Shown here: positions 55,501 to 63,599 of the stretch, one piece after another
How positions within the stretch are numbered: position 1 is the first letter of the stretch
How the letters are laid out: each line of letters opens with the position of its first letter
NCBI GenBank assembly: GCA_934045905.1
Contig: OW203768.1
Span: forward strand, 12,614,316 to 12,678,315
DNA length: 64,000 nucleotides
Source of the DNA: Leuctra nigra
Lineage: Eukaryota; Arthropoda; Insecta; Plecoptera; Leuctridae
Direction of reading: 5' to 3'
Notes under the pieces: model-generated
Seen by the model: only the letters and a program-made list of their open reading frames with translations
Told to the model about the DNA's origin: nothing
The model's database searches: none
Translations under genes and position numbers: made by a program

Positions 55501-55724
55501 AGTGGAACTTCGCGTTTACGAAGAATGTGTCTTTTTCTAACGTTTACTAGATCCAATGACACCACGAAACGAGTGTAGCATATTATTGTAAATGCGACCA
55601 CGCTGTAAGCAAGCACAATGGGAAATGGGGTTACAAATGAGCTGTCAATCGATGACACATGGCAAATGAAACATGGAAAACTTACCAAAACACCTTTTTG
55701 AATAGCATCAGGAATCAGGCACAT
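30833..55724 (-). CDS. Giant ZPBP-like transmembrane protein (about 4,430 aa)
   Basis: Eleven exons join with agreeing phases to 13,296 nt: 54795-55724, 42134-53093, 41834-41962, 41583-41783, 41083-41267, 40805-40973, 40170-40283, 38878-39020, 37850-38083, 31350-31524 and 30833-30888. Order of parts: hydrophobic N-terminus (residues about 35-65); basic region; about 3,600 residues of low-complexity tandem repeats rich in N-glycosylation sequons; an Ig domain (about 3964-4073); a conserved cysteine region; a module like the ZPBP C-terminus (CLQC...GKNC); one transmembrane helix (about 4282-4306); and a tail of about 125 residues. ZPBP is a sperm protein of vertebrates. A role here in gametes or surface contact is inference. 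Least certain points are the start codon, the 50-nt intron between exons 3 and 4, the acceptor of exon 7, and whether exons 10-11 always splice (otherwise a stop follows at 31339-31341). Confidence 0.75.
31008..31217. mobile_element. CACTCGACAATT MITE, copy 1 (210 bp)
   Basis: The perfect ends are CACTCGACAATTCATAA and TTATGAATTGTCGAGTG. A second copy at 58386-58594 is highly similar throughout, and a degraded one lies at about 62180-62320. It lies in the giant gene between exons 10 and 11. Confidence 0.8.
31667..31838. mobile_element. 172-bp MITE with about 40-bp inverted ends
   Basis: The left arm contains GTCGGGGTGTTCTAACCTG and the right arm CAGGTTAGAACACCCCGAC, with matching AGGT.TGTT outer ends. 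It lies in the intron between giant-gene exons 9 and 10. Confidence 0.7.
32424..34776 (+). pseudogene. LINE ORF2 fragment: reverse transcriptase with SAP-like C-terminus
   Basis: The frame is intact to TAG at 34774-34776. Motifs are APGPDDITSQLLK, NYRPISLTSIPCKLFE, MSKAFDVVPHDKLL, SGVPQGSVLGPLLF and YADDCILY. The last about 45 residues (FNDLQRSEIIEQLHRRKISC followed by TGDKVILTKKLADAM) resemble a SAP DNA-binding motif. An upstream ATG at 32395 belongs to the host repeat, so the first about 9 codons of that open frame are not LINE sequence. Confidence 0.8.
32424..34985 (+). mobile_element. 5'-truncated CR1/Jockey-like LINE inserted in copy A
   Basis: The junctions can be read against copy B, which continues AATGATCATGCAAAATATG without the LINE. 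The element carries a near-full reverse transcriptase but lacks the endonuclease and ORF1. Its 3' end is an (ATT)n tail at about 34968-34985. The insertion left at most a two-base overlap. It lies in a giant-gene intron, antisense to that gene. Confidence 0.85.
35662..37079 (+). repeat. Composite dispersed repeat, copy B (with a hAT insertion)
   Basis: It has the same start and end words as copy A. It contains three tandem units of about 188 bp (CTCGATC at 36572, 36761, 36947), then an A-rich run with repeated ACAAAAAA, then GAGACGCTCGCTTCGCTCGC. It is interrupted at 35778-36186. Confidence 0.65.
35778..36186. mobile_element. hAT-like MITE with 8-bp target duplication (409 bp)
   Basis: The ends are CAGTGCTCGAAGTAGG and CCCACTTCGAGCACTG. 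Both flanks carry the exact octamer ATTATGAT (35770-35777 and 36187-36194). Copies A and C show the nearly unoccupied site (AAATATGAT). A run of about 15 G lies near 35835. No transposase. Confidence 0.85.
37379..37772 (+). repeat. Dispersed repeat of about 395 bp, inverted partner at 59450-60362
   Basis: The sequence from TAGGCAGCGTGTTTAGACAA to CTCGGTGCC matches the minus strand of 59450-60362 closely once the 511-bp insertion there is removed. It is non-coding and lies in the intron between giant-gene exons 9 and 10. Confidence 0.75.
37850..38083 (-). CDS. Giant gene exon 9: transmembrane helix and start of tail
   Basis: The 78 codons include the hydrophobic run YLIIAMSIVLIAVTASLTLL followed by ICMCCQRKKK, a cysteine pair and basic stop-transfer sequence. 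That places the repeats and Ig outside the cell and the rest inside. The tail is acidic (SEIEESEKELHSSSK). Confidence 0.8.
38156..38310. mobile_element. AGCCTCATGCTC MITE, copy 1
   Basis: The ends are AGCCTCATGCTC and GAGCATGAGGCT. The interior (CAGTCCTCAACACCACAAGA) matches, in inverted orientation, the copy at 39200-39364. It lies just 3' of giant-gene exon 8. Confidence 0.7.
38445..38665. mobile_element. GGCTCCAT MITE family, diverged copy
   Basis: The left end AGAGAAATAGAATATACAAA and right end GAAGCATTTTTATGTATATT pair as inverted repeats. Confidence 0.55.
38878..39020 (-). CDS. Giant gene exon 8: ZPBP-type cysteine-rich module
   Basis: The exon encodes CPVDSFSPDESAECIKCEIG and then TYQPDRGTTQCLQC, ending GKNCF. 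The pattern C-x2-C-x2-G-[TS]-Y-x-P-x2-G-x3-C-L-Q-C with a following G-x-K-x-C is that of the ZPBP C-terminal region, related to ephrin-receptor-like (GCC2/GCC3) modules. It enters in phase 1 and leaves in phase 0. Confidence 0.75.
39200..39364. mobile_element. AGCCTCATGCTC MITE, copy 2 (inverted relative to copy 1)
   Basis: The outer ends are AGCTTTATGCTC and GAGCATGAGGCT. The interior contains TCTTGTGGTGTTGAGGACTG, the reverse complement of copy 1. It lies 5' of giant-gene exon 8, so exon 8 is bracketed by inverted copies about 0.9 kb apart. Confidence 0.7.
39925..40060. mobile_element. 136-bp MITE, CTGGGGTG ends
   Basis: The left arm CTGGGGTGCGATCACATAAA and right arm TTTATGTAATCCCACCCCTG are inverted. 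An inner CTTGTCATGGTGACAAG palindrome is present. It lies between giant-gene exons 7 and 8. Confidence 0.65.
40170..41267 (-). CDS. Giant gene exons 5-7: linker with conserved cysteines
   Basis: Exons 41083-41267, 40805-40973 and 40170-40283 encode segments such as VSTSCDTEDVEVWNMFMPGL, VCNFRCRVGVQNKFVHLMHS and EGCEGGMRLQDNLC. The cysteines and phases (1-0, 0-1, 1-1) are consistent. For exon 7 I chose the acceptor at 40284-40285 because the closer one (40274-40275) would break the frame. Confidence 0.65.
40485..40690. mobile_element. GGCTCCAT MITE family, partial copy
   Basis: AAAGGCTCCATTAATTGG on the left and CAATAAATGGAGCTAATTTG on the right are inverted. The outer tail is recognisable only on the right. 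It lies between giant-gene exons 6 and 7. Confidence 0.45.
41583..41962 (-). CDS. Giant gene exons 3-4: Ig domain
   Basis: Exon 41834-41962 encodes HKFVTVGTDVELTCLTIEQ and QTFSWTDAKGYTL, with the first Ig cysteine and tryptophan. Exon 41583-41783 encodes DGRLAIQHVGIKDEGVYTCW, the D-x-G-x-Y-x-C motif. The intron between them would be only 50 nt with a poor pyrimidine tract, so the exon 4 start is tentative. The spacing resembles the Ig domain of ZPBP. Confidence 0.7.
42134..53093 (-). CDS. Giant gene exon 2: 10,960-nt repeat-rich exon (3,653 codons)
   Basis: The acceptor is TTGCCCCACAG at 53094-53095 and the donor GTGGGAGT at 42133. The exon is open throughout without a stop. Sections from the N side: a 28-residue repeat (QEVSGFSESMKPNSQE...); Gln/Pro-rich and acidic spacers; a 10-residue KPSIDQRPQV repeat; a duplicated 28-residue block (NDISTQIPDITQCAPLITKP); Ser/Asn/Phe-rich blocks; a repeat of about 28 residues (SSTDVRTNASGITNVL); a 14-residue repeat (NAPKNATGSSNSSM); a Lys/Glu/Asp-rich region; and a short cysteine-bearing patch (CVCSMSAMLRDLTALAADDH) before the Ig exons. 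It is probably largely disordered and heavily glycosylated. Confidence 0.8.
43427..44690 (-). repeat. 42-bp coding repeat (14 aa, NAPKNATGSSNSSM), about 29 units
   Basis: Most units carry two sequons (N-A/T-T and N-S-S). A variant unit SLSNTKNETG occurs twice, about 291 bp apart (43680 and 43971 on plus), with the same neighbours, showing a higher-order duplication of about seven units. Confidence 0.85.
44740..45830 (-). repeat. Coding repeat of about 28 aa, about 12 units, two or more sequons each
   Basis: Units read SSTDVRTNASGITNVLTALP and then QNATGASIK. NAS and NAT or NVT are N-glycosylation sites. Spacing varies by a few residues between units. Confidence 0.8.
47005..47176 (-). repeat. 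Direct duplication of a block of about 84 bp
   Basis: The plus-strand phrase GGAGTTGGACATGGACTTTC and the following about 65 bases occur twice without visible change, encoding NDISTQIPDITQCAPLITKP twice. The lack of divergence points to a recent event or gene conversion. Confidence 0.8.
49060..49410 (-). repeat. 30-bp coding repeat (10 aa, KPSIDQRPQV)
   Basis: GAAGGCTTCACCTGGGGTCT recurs every 30 bp for about ten units, with alternating QRPQV and QSSQV versions. Confidence 0.8.
52330..52845 (-). repeat. 84-bp coding repeat (28 aa), about six units
   Basis: On the plus strand GGGTCTGGGGCTGCA recurs at 84-bp spacing (52451, 52535, 52619), with further diverged units on both sides. It encodes QEVSGFSESMKPNSQEISSF-type repeats. 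Confidence 0.8.
53444..53528. mobile_element. 85-bp MITE with 22-bp ends in giant-gene intron 1
   Basis: The left arm GTACACCCACATCCAAGTG and right arm CACTTGGAGGTGGGTGTAC are inverted with one mismatch. Confidence 0.6.
54125..54279. mobile_element. 155-bp near-perfect palindrome in giant-gene intron 1
   Basis: Arms of about 73 bp start ACACCGGACACACTGTCAAC and end in its inverted counterpart. The loop is about 9 bases. Each arm carries CACGTGA next to the loop, so the fold places two E-box words side by side. Confidence 0.75.
54795..55724 (-). CDS. Giant gene exon 1: hydrophobic N-terminus and basic domain
   Basis: The ATG at 55722-55724 opens 310 codons. Residues about 35-60 (TPFPIVLAYSVVAFTIICYT) are hydrophobic and could be a signal anchor. 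A Lys/Arg-rich stretch follows with furin-like sites (KKRGFRR, LLRKRSS) and HHHHH. The exon ends in a conserved-looking patch with CGFPELDDVKAIQLEIHAIN and CGKC, then a GTGGGT donor in phase 0. A consensus donor (TTTTG|GTAAGT) inside the exon near 55685 is not used in this model, because splicing it would break the frame. Confidence 0.65.
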
Positions 55725-55987
55725 CGCTAGCACTACAACTTGTGATAAATACCCCTTTACATCCTCTCATTTTACATTTTCTTCATCACAGGAAAAACAA
55801 CGTGGTCTCTGTCACTGGCACTAAGATATTCAGAAATCACAGCCTTCTTTGCGCTGAAGCTAACTAAAATTCCGTGAGACCTTGCTTTTGTAATTTAAGA
55901 TAAAGAATAAGTTTATAAATAATTAGTATTTTAGCCAATAAGGGATCGATTGCAATCATGTGCAATCACCTATAATTCCTATTAACA

Positions 55988-56446
55988 CAGGGCTGCCACT
56001 CAGTCACTATTATCACTATAAGTAACTTTTTTCCCTTGTCACTTTAATTGGCTTTTTTAGCAAATTAGTCACTTTAAGTCACTATTATTGGCTAAAATAT
56101 TAATAAAATATAATTATTTGGTTTTTTGTTTATTAATTTTTAATTTCCTTAGGTCTTTCAACAATTAATTTCCAAAAATCTCAATTTTTCAGAATTATTG
56201 TTTTAAAAACGATTGGTGTGGGGTCGTGTTGAGTTTTAAAATTGGCGCTACTTTGACTTGAAAAATAAACGCGATACAATGCGAAACATAACTTTGAAAT
56301 AAACGTGCAATTTACATAAAATGTCTCTAATTTCATTTAATTCGTCACTATTTTAGTCACTTTCCAGTCACTTTTTGTCACTTTTTCCAGTCTTTTTAGT
56401 CACTATTTTATACTATTTTTGAGGACCAATGTGAGGGGCAGCCCTG
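55988..56446. mobile_element. hAT-like MITE, CAGGGCTGCC ends (459 bp)
   Basis: The ends are CAGGGCTGCC and GGCAGCCCTG. The interior contains many copies of the word AGTCACT. The flanking octamers do not match, so the insertion is old or rearranged. Confidence 0.55.
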
Positions 56447-57371
56447 TCATCATCATCAGCATCATTTGTACTTTTACTGCTTTCAATTCTAATTCAATGC
56501 ATTTCCTATAATTTATAACAATTCTTGCATATTAATCATATTTCCTATATTTACAATTTCTAGTTATGTTACTGTGTCCTTGAGGCATCCATTTGATAAT
56601 GGCAGTGAATTTCTAATAAAGTTCTCTCTCTCGCATGCATTATTCAAAAAATAAAATATCATGAAACCAACTTGTTTACAAAGAGAGGAACGGTATGGAA
56701 ACAAAATAAAAAGGCTTCATTTTATTGACTTCATTTTATTTTACGAGTTAAAAGTAAAACAGTGTATGCTTAGAAGAATAAAATATCAATCGTTCAAGTT
56801 TCATGAACTCTCAAAGTGACTTTGACGCCGCTAAGTTCAAACTATTCATAAAAAATAAATAAAGTCAATTTTATAAATTCTTTTCCTCAAGTCATTGCAA
56901 TGAACTCATTTAGAACTCATTATTGTTTATTTCTAGAAACCATCAAATTATCTGGGTCCAGAGAAACGTGAATTTCATATTTTTTTAATGAAATAAAGGA
57001 AAATAAATACCTGACTAAAAACTTCAATCGCATTATTCTTTAATCCCCCACGATTCATTTAACTAATGAAATATTAGTTATGTTATCTATGTTATCTCTG
57101 TCATGTACAGTTGTTTGCTGTCTGTTTGCTTAGCGCGCACTAATTATAAACTCAAGTAGGAAGACAAATATTTACTCTGTCGGTCTTTTCACACGAGCCA
57201 TGCAAGCACACGGGGAGATTTGTTAGCCACTTGTCCAACTAGTGGAGTTTGTCAAGAAACTCATCTGGTCAGTATGCGGTTACTCCTTCATCTTCACCCG
57301 TTTTATCTACAACCTCCGCCATTCAAACTGGTACTAAGTCCTACCGAGCGATTTTGCTTCATTTTGTAGAC

Positions 57372-57668
57372 ACTTTTTTGGAAACGATTGGAGACAAAAT
57401 GTGTTGACGAAATGATTTAAAATTTTAATCACGATACAAACTTAGGGTTATCCCAATTAGAACATTTTAAATTTTTTGTTTCGTTAATTAGTAATAATTA
57501 GTGGATTTTTTGTAAAAATTATCTATTTTCTTGTCTCGCTGGGCGCTGTATAAAATTAAATTTAAAAAATGTGCCAAGTGAAAACCCTAAGTTTGTCTTT
57601 TATCTAATCATGATTAAAATTTGATATCAATTGGTTAACGGGTTTGGTCTCCAATCGTATCGGAAATT
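57372..57668. mobile_element. MITE with long diverged inverted arms
   Basis: AACGATTGGAGACAAAA pairs with TTGGTCTCCAATCGT. ACAAACTTAGGGTT pairs with AACCCTAAGTTTGT. Arms are about 95 bp with an AT-rich core. Confidence 0.6.
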
Positions 57669-58385
57669 TCATCGTTTTGCGCGGTTTTGTTGAATAACCG
57701 GCGCCTAATTAACGAGGCACCAAGTAAAAATGAAAAAGTGCTACTAATATATACAATCAGACTGATCATGTGAACATCCTATCAAAGTTACACCCACTTA
57801 TGACACAATTTTTCTCTCGATTCTAAGAGAACATAATACAAATATAAATAAGCAATGGTCAGTTTACATTAAAAAGTAATCGTAAGACTATTTGGCGTAG
57901 TTTGGGATATTTTTCTTATTTATGGCATGTAGAAAAGACTGTGATGATGAGTAAACCAAAGTCAATTGTTTTTTAGTGGTGCTTAAAGTTGTACTGTTCA
58001 GCAACTAGCTAGTGAATGATAATTATTAGGAATAGGTAAGATGGGAGGTGGGAAGGAAGCGGTCGTGGCCTATTAGTTGGGAACCTTCTCATCATTTGTC
58101 TCGACTGAAAGGGACTAAGAAAGACCTCGGTATCAAGGACGCGTTTGAGAGTCAAAACCGGACGCGCGGAGTGTAAGTCCAGAGAGTTACTACCTGAGCC
58201 AACTTGCTCCGATATTTCCGTTTAATAAATTTATTTTAATTATACAAAAACATAACATCTTGACATAAGTACATAGGTACACTTTTTAATGTCTTATAAT
58301 TGCATATCTTATTTTTATGGCGAGGAATTTTCACAAATAATAGTTGGGTTAAATAAAACACGAATTATCCCAAATATATTACGTT

Positions 58386-58594
58386 CACTCGACAATTCAT
58401 AAAACGGTATTTGAAAGAAATTGATTGACTGAAAAAAATGAGATGGCATTATCTGATAAAGTCTGTACTTACTTGTCATCTACCTCTAGCAGGTGAGCTC
58501 TGATTTCATTGATAATTACAAGGATAGATTATCAATGAACCTGACCAGCAGCCAATCCGTTTCGTTCAAATACCGTTTTATGAATTGTCGAGTG
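58386..58594. mobile_element. CACTCGACAATT MITE, copy 2 (209 bp)
   Basis: It has the same perfect 17-bp ends as copy 1 (31008-31217) and shares most of the interior, including TCATCTACCTCTAG and GACCAGCAGCCAATC. Confidence 0.8.
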
Positions 58595-59449
58595 TACTTG
58601 TAAAAAATGTAAATAGTCATGAAAGCTTCAAAACATGTATAATTTCTGGAATGTTTCATTGGAAGTAGTTTAGAAAGCAGAACATAAATCTGTGGCATAT
58701 TTTTTACATTGGCTCTTTTCAAACGAAAAGAATTAGAAAAATATCTCTCAACCCTAAAATACAAGAAGAATATAAATACTTTCGGTTTTCCTGGCTCCCA
58801 AAACACAAAAGTAAAGCCCACACAGAGATCTAAGTCATTATTCTATAGAAGATAATATTAACTGGTGGCCAGTGAAGCCCCTGATGTTACAATCTTATCA
58901 GATGAGGCAATCCTCTTTCTCTGATTAAACTCTGAACTCTTTGTTATTGAAGTCAAGTGTTTTCTCTACTTTCTCTCTCTTTTCTTTGTGTGAGAGAGAG
59001 ATAGAGTCCACCTGACGACATTTTCGGGAAGCTTACTAAATAAAGATACCGTCGTAGGAAGGAATAAATAAATAATAAATAATAAGGAATAATAAATTGA
59101 ACGAGAGGATGAGTTCAGCTTTTTTTCTCAAAAAGTCATCAATGATATCCGTAGACTTACTACTCCTATCTTAGACTAAGCTGCTATTTAGGGCAGGTCT
59201 TACAATGTTCTGTTTAACAGTTACTTAGTGATAATTCTAGGAATGTCATTGCTTGTTGCCATGGCAAAAGCGTGAAAATCATTTAATTTTAGAGAGCATT
59301 GACATACCGACCCTCAGTATTATCATGGTATTATGAATGACAATGCTAAACCCACAAATAATTTTAGCCAATCTCACAAATTATCGGCTCTCTAATACAA
59401 AATGTTTAAATTAATCCGTTATTTCTATCATTTTATAATTTTGTGATAA

Positions 59450-60362
59450 GGCACCGAGTGTTCGCCACGAGTGAGTGAAATTAGCAACATTTGTGGGAAG
59501 ATCGTCAACTGTTTTATTTCTCATTGGCCGTGACCTAGCAACCGATCAGATGTCAACAAATGTACTCAAAATATTTCGGAATCAAACTAAGTCGCGCAAA
59601 TTAATATTGTGATCAGATTCAGTGAAATTGTGAACACTTTATTATTAATATTTTGTAGGCGAATACACATTAGATAAACTTGTGTAAATTTTAAGAATTG
59701 ATAATGCGTAATATGTGCAGCAGCATAACGTATAACTGCAGCGACTTGGACGCCTTGCCAAAAGGTAAGCTTCCTTCCCACAGATTAGGTGGCTCTGTCT
59801 GTACTTTTGCAGTGCCATCTGTTGTCTAAACACCAGTGGCGGTTTGTGCATGAGGCAAGGGAGGCTGTGCCTCCCTAAATATTAGAGAAGAAGAAAGGGA
59901 TTGCATCGTATTTCACAACTCTTAACTTCATATATTATAATTGTGTATATCATTTTAATTTTAAATTATATAAATATTAGTATTTTACTTTGACTGATTG
60001 GTTTAATTCGCCACGCCTATCCCCGACAATGAGTGCGCGCGCTGCTGAATACACGTTAGCCGTATACGCGGACTGCAAGGGAGGCTGAGCTGCTTACAGC
60101 CTCGTGTAGCCTCTGATTTCTACAGGCGAGGGGCAAGCGCGGGAGTGCGGGGTAAGCGCGACGCATGCAGAGCTATGATGACGTCAGGGAGGCGGCGAAC
60201 ATGCCCGAGAGAGGCTCCGAGCGAACGACGAAGCTTTCTGCCCGCGCGTTTACTGTAGTATTTTATAATTACGTTTAATATATAAAACGTATTTATAAAA
60301 TATTTTTCTGCCTCCCCACATTTCAAACCCACAAACCGCCACTGCTAAACACGCTGCCTATA
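59450..60362 (-). repeat. Inverted copy of the repeat at 37379-37772, with a hAT insertion
   Basis: It reads as the reverse complement of 37379-37772, interrupted by 59834-60344. Confidence 0.75.
59834..60344. mobile_element. hAT-like MITE with 8-bp target duplication (511 bp)
   Basis: The ends are CAGTGGCGGTTTGTG and CACAAACCGCCACTG, perfect over 15 bp. Both sides carry the exact octamer CTAAACAC (59826-59833 and 60345-60352). The paralogous repeat at 37379 has the site once and uninterrupted. The interior is GC-richer than its surroundings and non-coding. Confidence 0.9.
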
Positions 60363-60529
60363 GCAAGTACTCATTGGAGACAATATTTCCAAACTATCGT
60401 CATGAATTTTGTGCTGTTAAAATTACGAAAAATATAAACACCATCTTATAAATACAATATTTGTGCCCAAATTCGTTGAAAATCTGAAATATCTCTAGTT
60501 TTTCACATTTTCCACAAGTTCGAACACAA

Positions 60530-60968
60530 TTGTCTATATACAATGGGAAACACTCATATAAATTAGATTTCAAAATAATTGTATTATTATGGTAGATGAG
60601 ACGTTGCTGAACACAGATGTTTACTTTTTTTGTGGGTTGAATAGTTTTTTCGAAATTCATTTACAAAAGTTTGATGGATTTCTTCTAACTTTAAAACTGG
60701 AAAATTGACATTGACGTCATATTTCATATGTTGCCATGGTAACAAAGTATATCATCATGATAACTCATTGTTGAGGACTTGGAAATGATATCACCTTCCT
60801 GTTTCTTATTACTTTGCGTTTTTCCCGCCAAAATGTCCCATGGCATTTTAAATTGATTTTTATGACTAAACATTTTCCATTTCTCAAGTGATAAGAGTGT
60901 TTGTGATTATTATTTGTATTGTTATTTACGAATTTACCGTAATAAAATTAGATTAGACTTCCCTATTG
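60530..60968 (-). repeat. Inverted partner of the repeat at 9089-9525
   Basis: It reads on the minus strand as a diverged copy, including AATAGGGAAGTC and GTGTTCAGCAAC-like words. Confidence 0.6.
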
Positions 60969-61564
60969 TGTAAGATGGTGTTCATATTCCTAAGATCAAC
61001 TAAACATTTAGCGTAGCTAATTTATTTTTCACATATTTCATAACTGAATGGTTCAAAAGCTATATTAAGCAATATTTAGGAAATATCTCAAATATTAATC
61101 TTTAGTAAGCTGGAACTAATTAGGATATTTAAAAAATCCCTAAGCTCCACTTTTTCATTACTATGCTAAAACCAGAGTAATTCTAGGAATGCAATTGGTT
61201 GTTGCCATGACAATACAGTCCTAATCAACCGTTTAAAAGTTAACAGAGTATTGAGGCCCTAAGTCAGGCTTTCACAGCGAGTAACTTGCAGTTGTTTATC
61301 GTCGATTATCTCAAAAACACAATAATTAACCTATACATTCTTACATTTCCATTCGAAACAATCATGACAAACGACAATATTATCTGTCCACGAGTGTACA
61401 TCAAGCATCGAGCAGCATTGGGAGCACGCATGTGGCAGGTGGGAACAGGTGGGAAGGCAGTGGGAAGGGAGATACTTAAGAGACGCTCCCATCTGATCCC
61501 AGCGTCCAGTCATCCTCTGGAACTCGTTCAGAAAACACTCATTGTTTGCGCTGTCATTGTTGCC

Positions 61565-61670
61565 ATGACGCTCGGGAGGGTCGCGTCGTTTGTCGCCATT
61601 GTTGTGATAGCGTCGTCCGTGGTGACAGTGGCCAATAGTGTGGCGTTGAAGGTCGCGAATACACACAAAA
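61565..61670 (+). CDS. Possible first coding exon of a secreted or membrane protein
   Basis: A strong donor (CACAAAA|GTAAGT) at 61670/61671 ends an open frame. From the ATG at 61565 it encodes MTLGRVASFVAIVVIASSVV and then TVANSVALKVANTHK, which looks like a signal peptide or anchor. The same frame is open further up to an ATG at 61286, which would give a longer N-terminus. The exon ends in phase 1. No downstream exon was recognised before the window ends, so the gene, if real, lies mostly to the right. The sequence is more GC-rich than its flanks. Confidence 0.4.
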
Positions 61671-62009
61671 GTAAGTGGGCTTTTGGAATTCAGTTTTTAA
61701 AAAAAATCTGCGCATAAATGTTTTTACTGAATCTAACATCATTACCTCGATTTTGCGTTGCACACTTTTGGAATTATTTAATCAATTGCCATTTGATTGA
61801 TGTTAATAAATACAGTTATATTGAAGTATGCTCATACACGATGACTCATGTCACCACTACAAATTTGATTGGATGAACCCACAAACACTGGTTTTTGAGG
61901 TAACTTCAAGAATCATTGAAATCGACTTCCGCCCTATTACCTCTGAGGTATCATAAATCTTATTTTTGGAAGACCTGAATATTGCATTAAATATTAATAA
62001 GTCGGAAGG

Positions 62010-62172
62010 GAGTAAGAAGGGAGAAACTACATAAATGGGCTCCACTTCTGGAGGTATGTTGTTTTGGTAGATTGAAGTTCAGTAAACCTGAATGGTTGAG
62101 CTTTTCTTGATTCAAAGTGAATGTGTCAATAAATGATGCACTTTTCTGTATATCCTATCCGCCTTCTCTTGT
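62010..62172. mobile_element. GGCTCCAT MITE family, diverged copy
   Basis: The left end AAACTACATAAATGGGCTCC pairs with the right end GATGCACTTTTCTGTATATC, followed by the GCCTTCTCTTGTGG tail typical of the family. Confidence 0.5.
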
Positions 62173-62179
62173 GGTGCTA

Positions 62180-62320
62180 GGTACAATCAATAAATGATAA
62201 AACTGTATTTTAAACAGATGTATTGGCTGAAATAAATTTGATGGCATCATCCTAACACTAGTAGGCGCAGAGCTCTGATTTCATTGATTGTCAGGTACCG
62301 TTTTATGATTTGTTGAGTGT
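62180..62320. mobile_element. CACTCGACAATT MITE, degraded copy 3
   Basis: GATGGCATCATC, GAGCTCTGATTTCATTGATT and the right end TACCGTTTTATGATTTGTTGAGTG match the other two copies with gaps. Confidence 0.5.
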
Positions 62321-62971
62321 ACATCAAAACATTTCAAAAAAATGTTTATTTCTGATTTTTTCTTTCAAGCTTCAACTTCAATATGAAAGAATGCTCATTC
62401 GTAAATAGTTGAAGTGAAGTGACATAGTATGTGTGTATAGTATCTATGCACGTGACATATGTAGGTATCACGATGTTCTCAAAAGTTAATGATATTCTAG
62501 TGATACCACGTGACTAAAAATATAACACGGAAACTAATGCACATAAAAGGAAGATAATGGATTTTCTGCAATTCGCAAGACAAGTGATTTTCAACAGCTT
62601 GACATATTTTTCTTTCTTCAATATTTTCGTCCCGATTTAGTTTTTTACGAAATCTTGATGTTGCATTGGAACAATTCCAGCGACCGCAAATACCTATCAG
62701 TATCACTCTAGATACTTGCAAGTGCGCATTGTCATCGTTATGAACAGGCGAAGACAACATTGAGATCTGTCAATAACTTTATTTCTAACTGGCCAGAGGT
62801 CAATTTTTCATTTTTCAATTTTAAATTTTCGAGGTCGATTTTATTTCAGAAATATTTTAAACAGAATACCAAATAAGTTATTCGACGATCTCTTCGTATG
62901 TGTTATGTTTATTCATGTCGAGTTTCAGCAATCTATATTCAACGGTTTTAAGCAAGAAATAAATACATTAA

Positions 62972-63599
62972 GGTGGCTGTATATCACGTGACTTTATTTC
63001 TCTACATCCGATCAAAAGAAATAGTTACCTATGAGTACATACCTTACATCGTTCATGTTGAGTAATCCAAGGTGATTTATGAAGGAAATTCACTGCATAC
63101 TGGAGCTTATCAATATTTGCAGTCAATATTATTTAATTTTGCAGTGGTTTTATAATAAAAACAACACAAATATCGTGTATAAGTACGCGTGTGAAGACTG
63201 TCAAAACCAAGTGCTGTTCGCTTAAACATTACATTCATAATAGTGGATATAATTAATATCTCAACATTTCGTTGGAAAGAGGAAGAAAGAGCGCATGTTA
63301 TATATTCTGACATTGCGTCAGGTTTGTGATGCATATATGCCTTTTTATTAGAGTAAAGTTTGCTGTTCTTGGCAACTCGTAGAATTTCCTTCAACTTCAG
63401 GTCTTGATTTGAGAATATTTTGGTGGAAGGAAGTAAAATCATCTAATATGTTATTTTCGCAGTTCTTTTCTGCGTAGATAAGTTCCAACAGATGTGTCCT
63501 AACTTATCTGATGAGTGAGAAGTCTTTGCTAAACTGAACCCTTCCAATAGAAAATGTGTAGCTTTTTGGTTGAAAAGTCACGTGATATACAGCCACCTT
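62972..63599. mobile_element. TTAA-flanked MITE with 24-bp inverted ends (628 bp)
   Basis: The ends begin GGTGGCTGTATATCACGTGA and end in the exact reverse complement. Perfect TTAA lies on both sides (62968-62971, 63600-63603). TTAA targets are used by piggyBac and Kolobok-type elements; the GGTGG terminus does not decide between them. No transposase. Confidence 0.8.

Larger units (their letters stand above)
55725..61564. other. Intergenic, transposon-rich stretch; no gene recognised
   Basis: It must contain the 5'UTR and promoter of the giant gene at its left edge, but no TATA or other core element was clear. The recognisable content is MITEs and dispersed repeats, listed separately. The remaining open frames are short and AT-rich without motifs. 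Confidence 0.4.

Noticed and set aside
55600..55684. An 85-nt intron inside giant-gene exon 1 (TTTTG|GTAAGT ... TTGCTTACAG)
   Set aside because: Both sites look good, but joining them breaks the long downstream frame, and no alternative upstream ATG gives a matching phase. It may be used in a non-coding isoform.
58030..58210. Possible SINE (TGGCCTATTAGTTGGG resembles an A box)
   Set aside because: No B box could be recognised downstream and no tail or duplication was seen; too weak to call.
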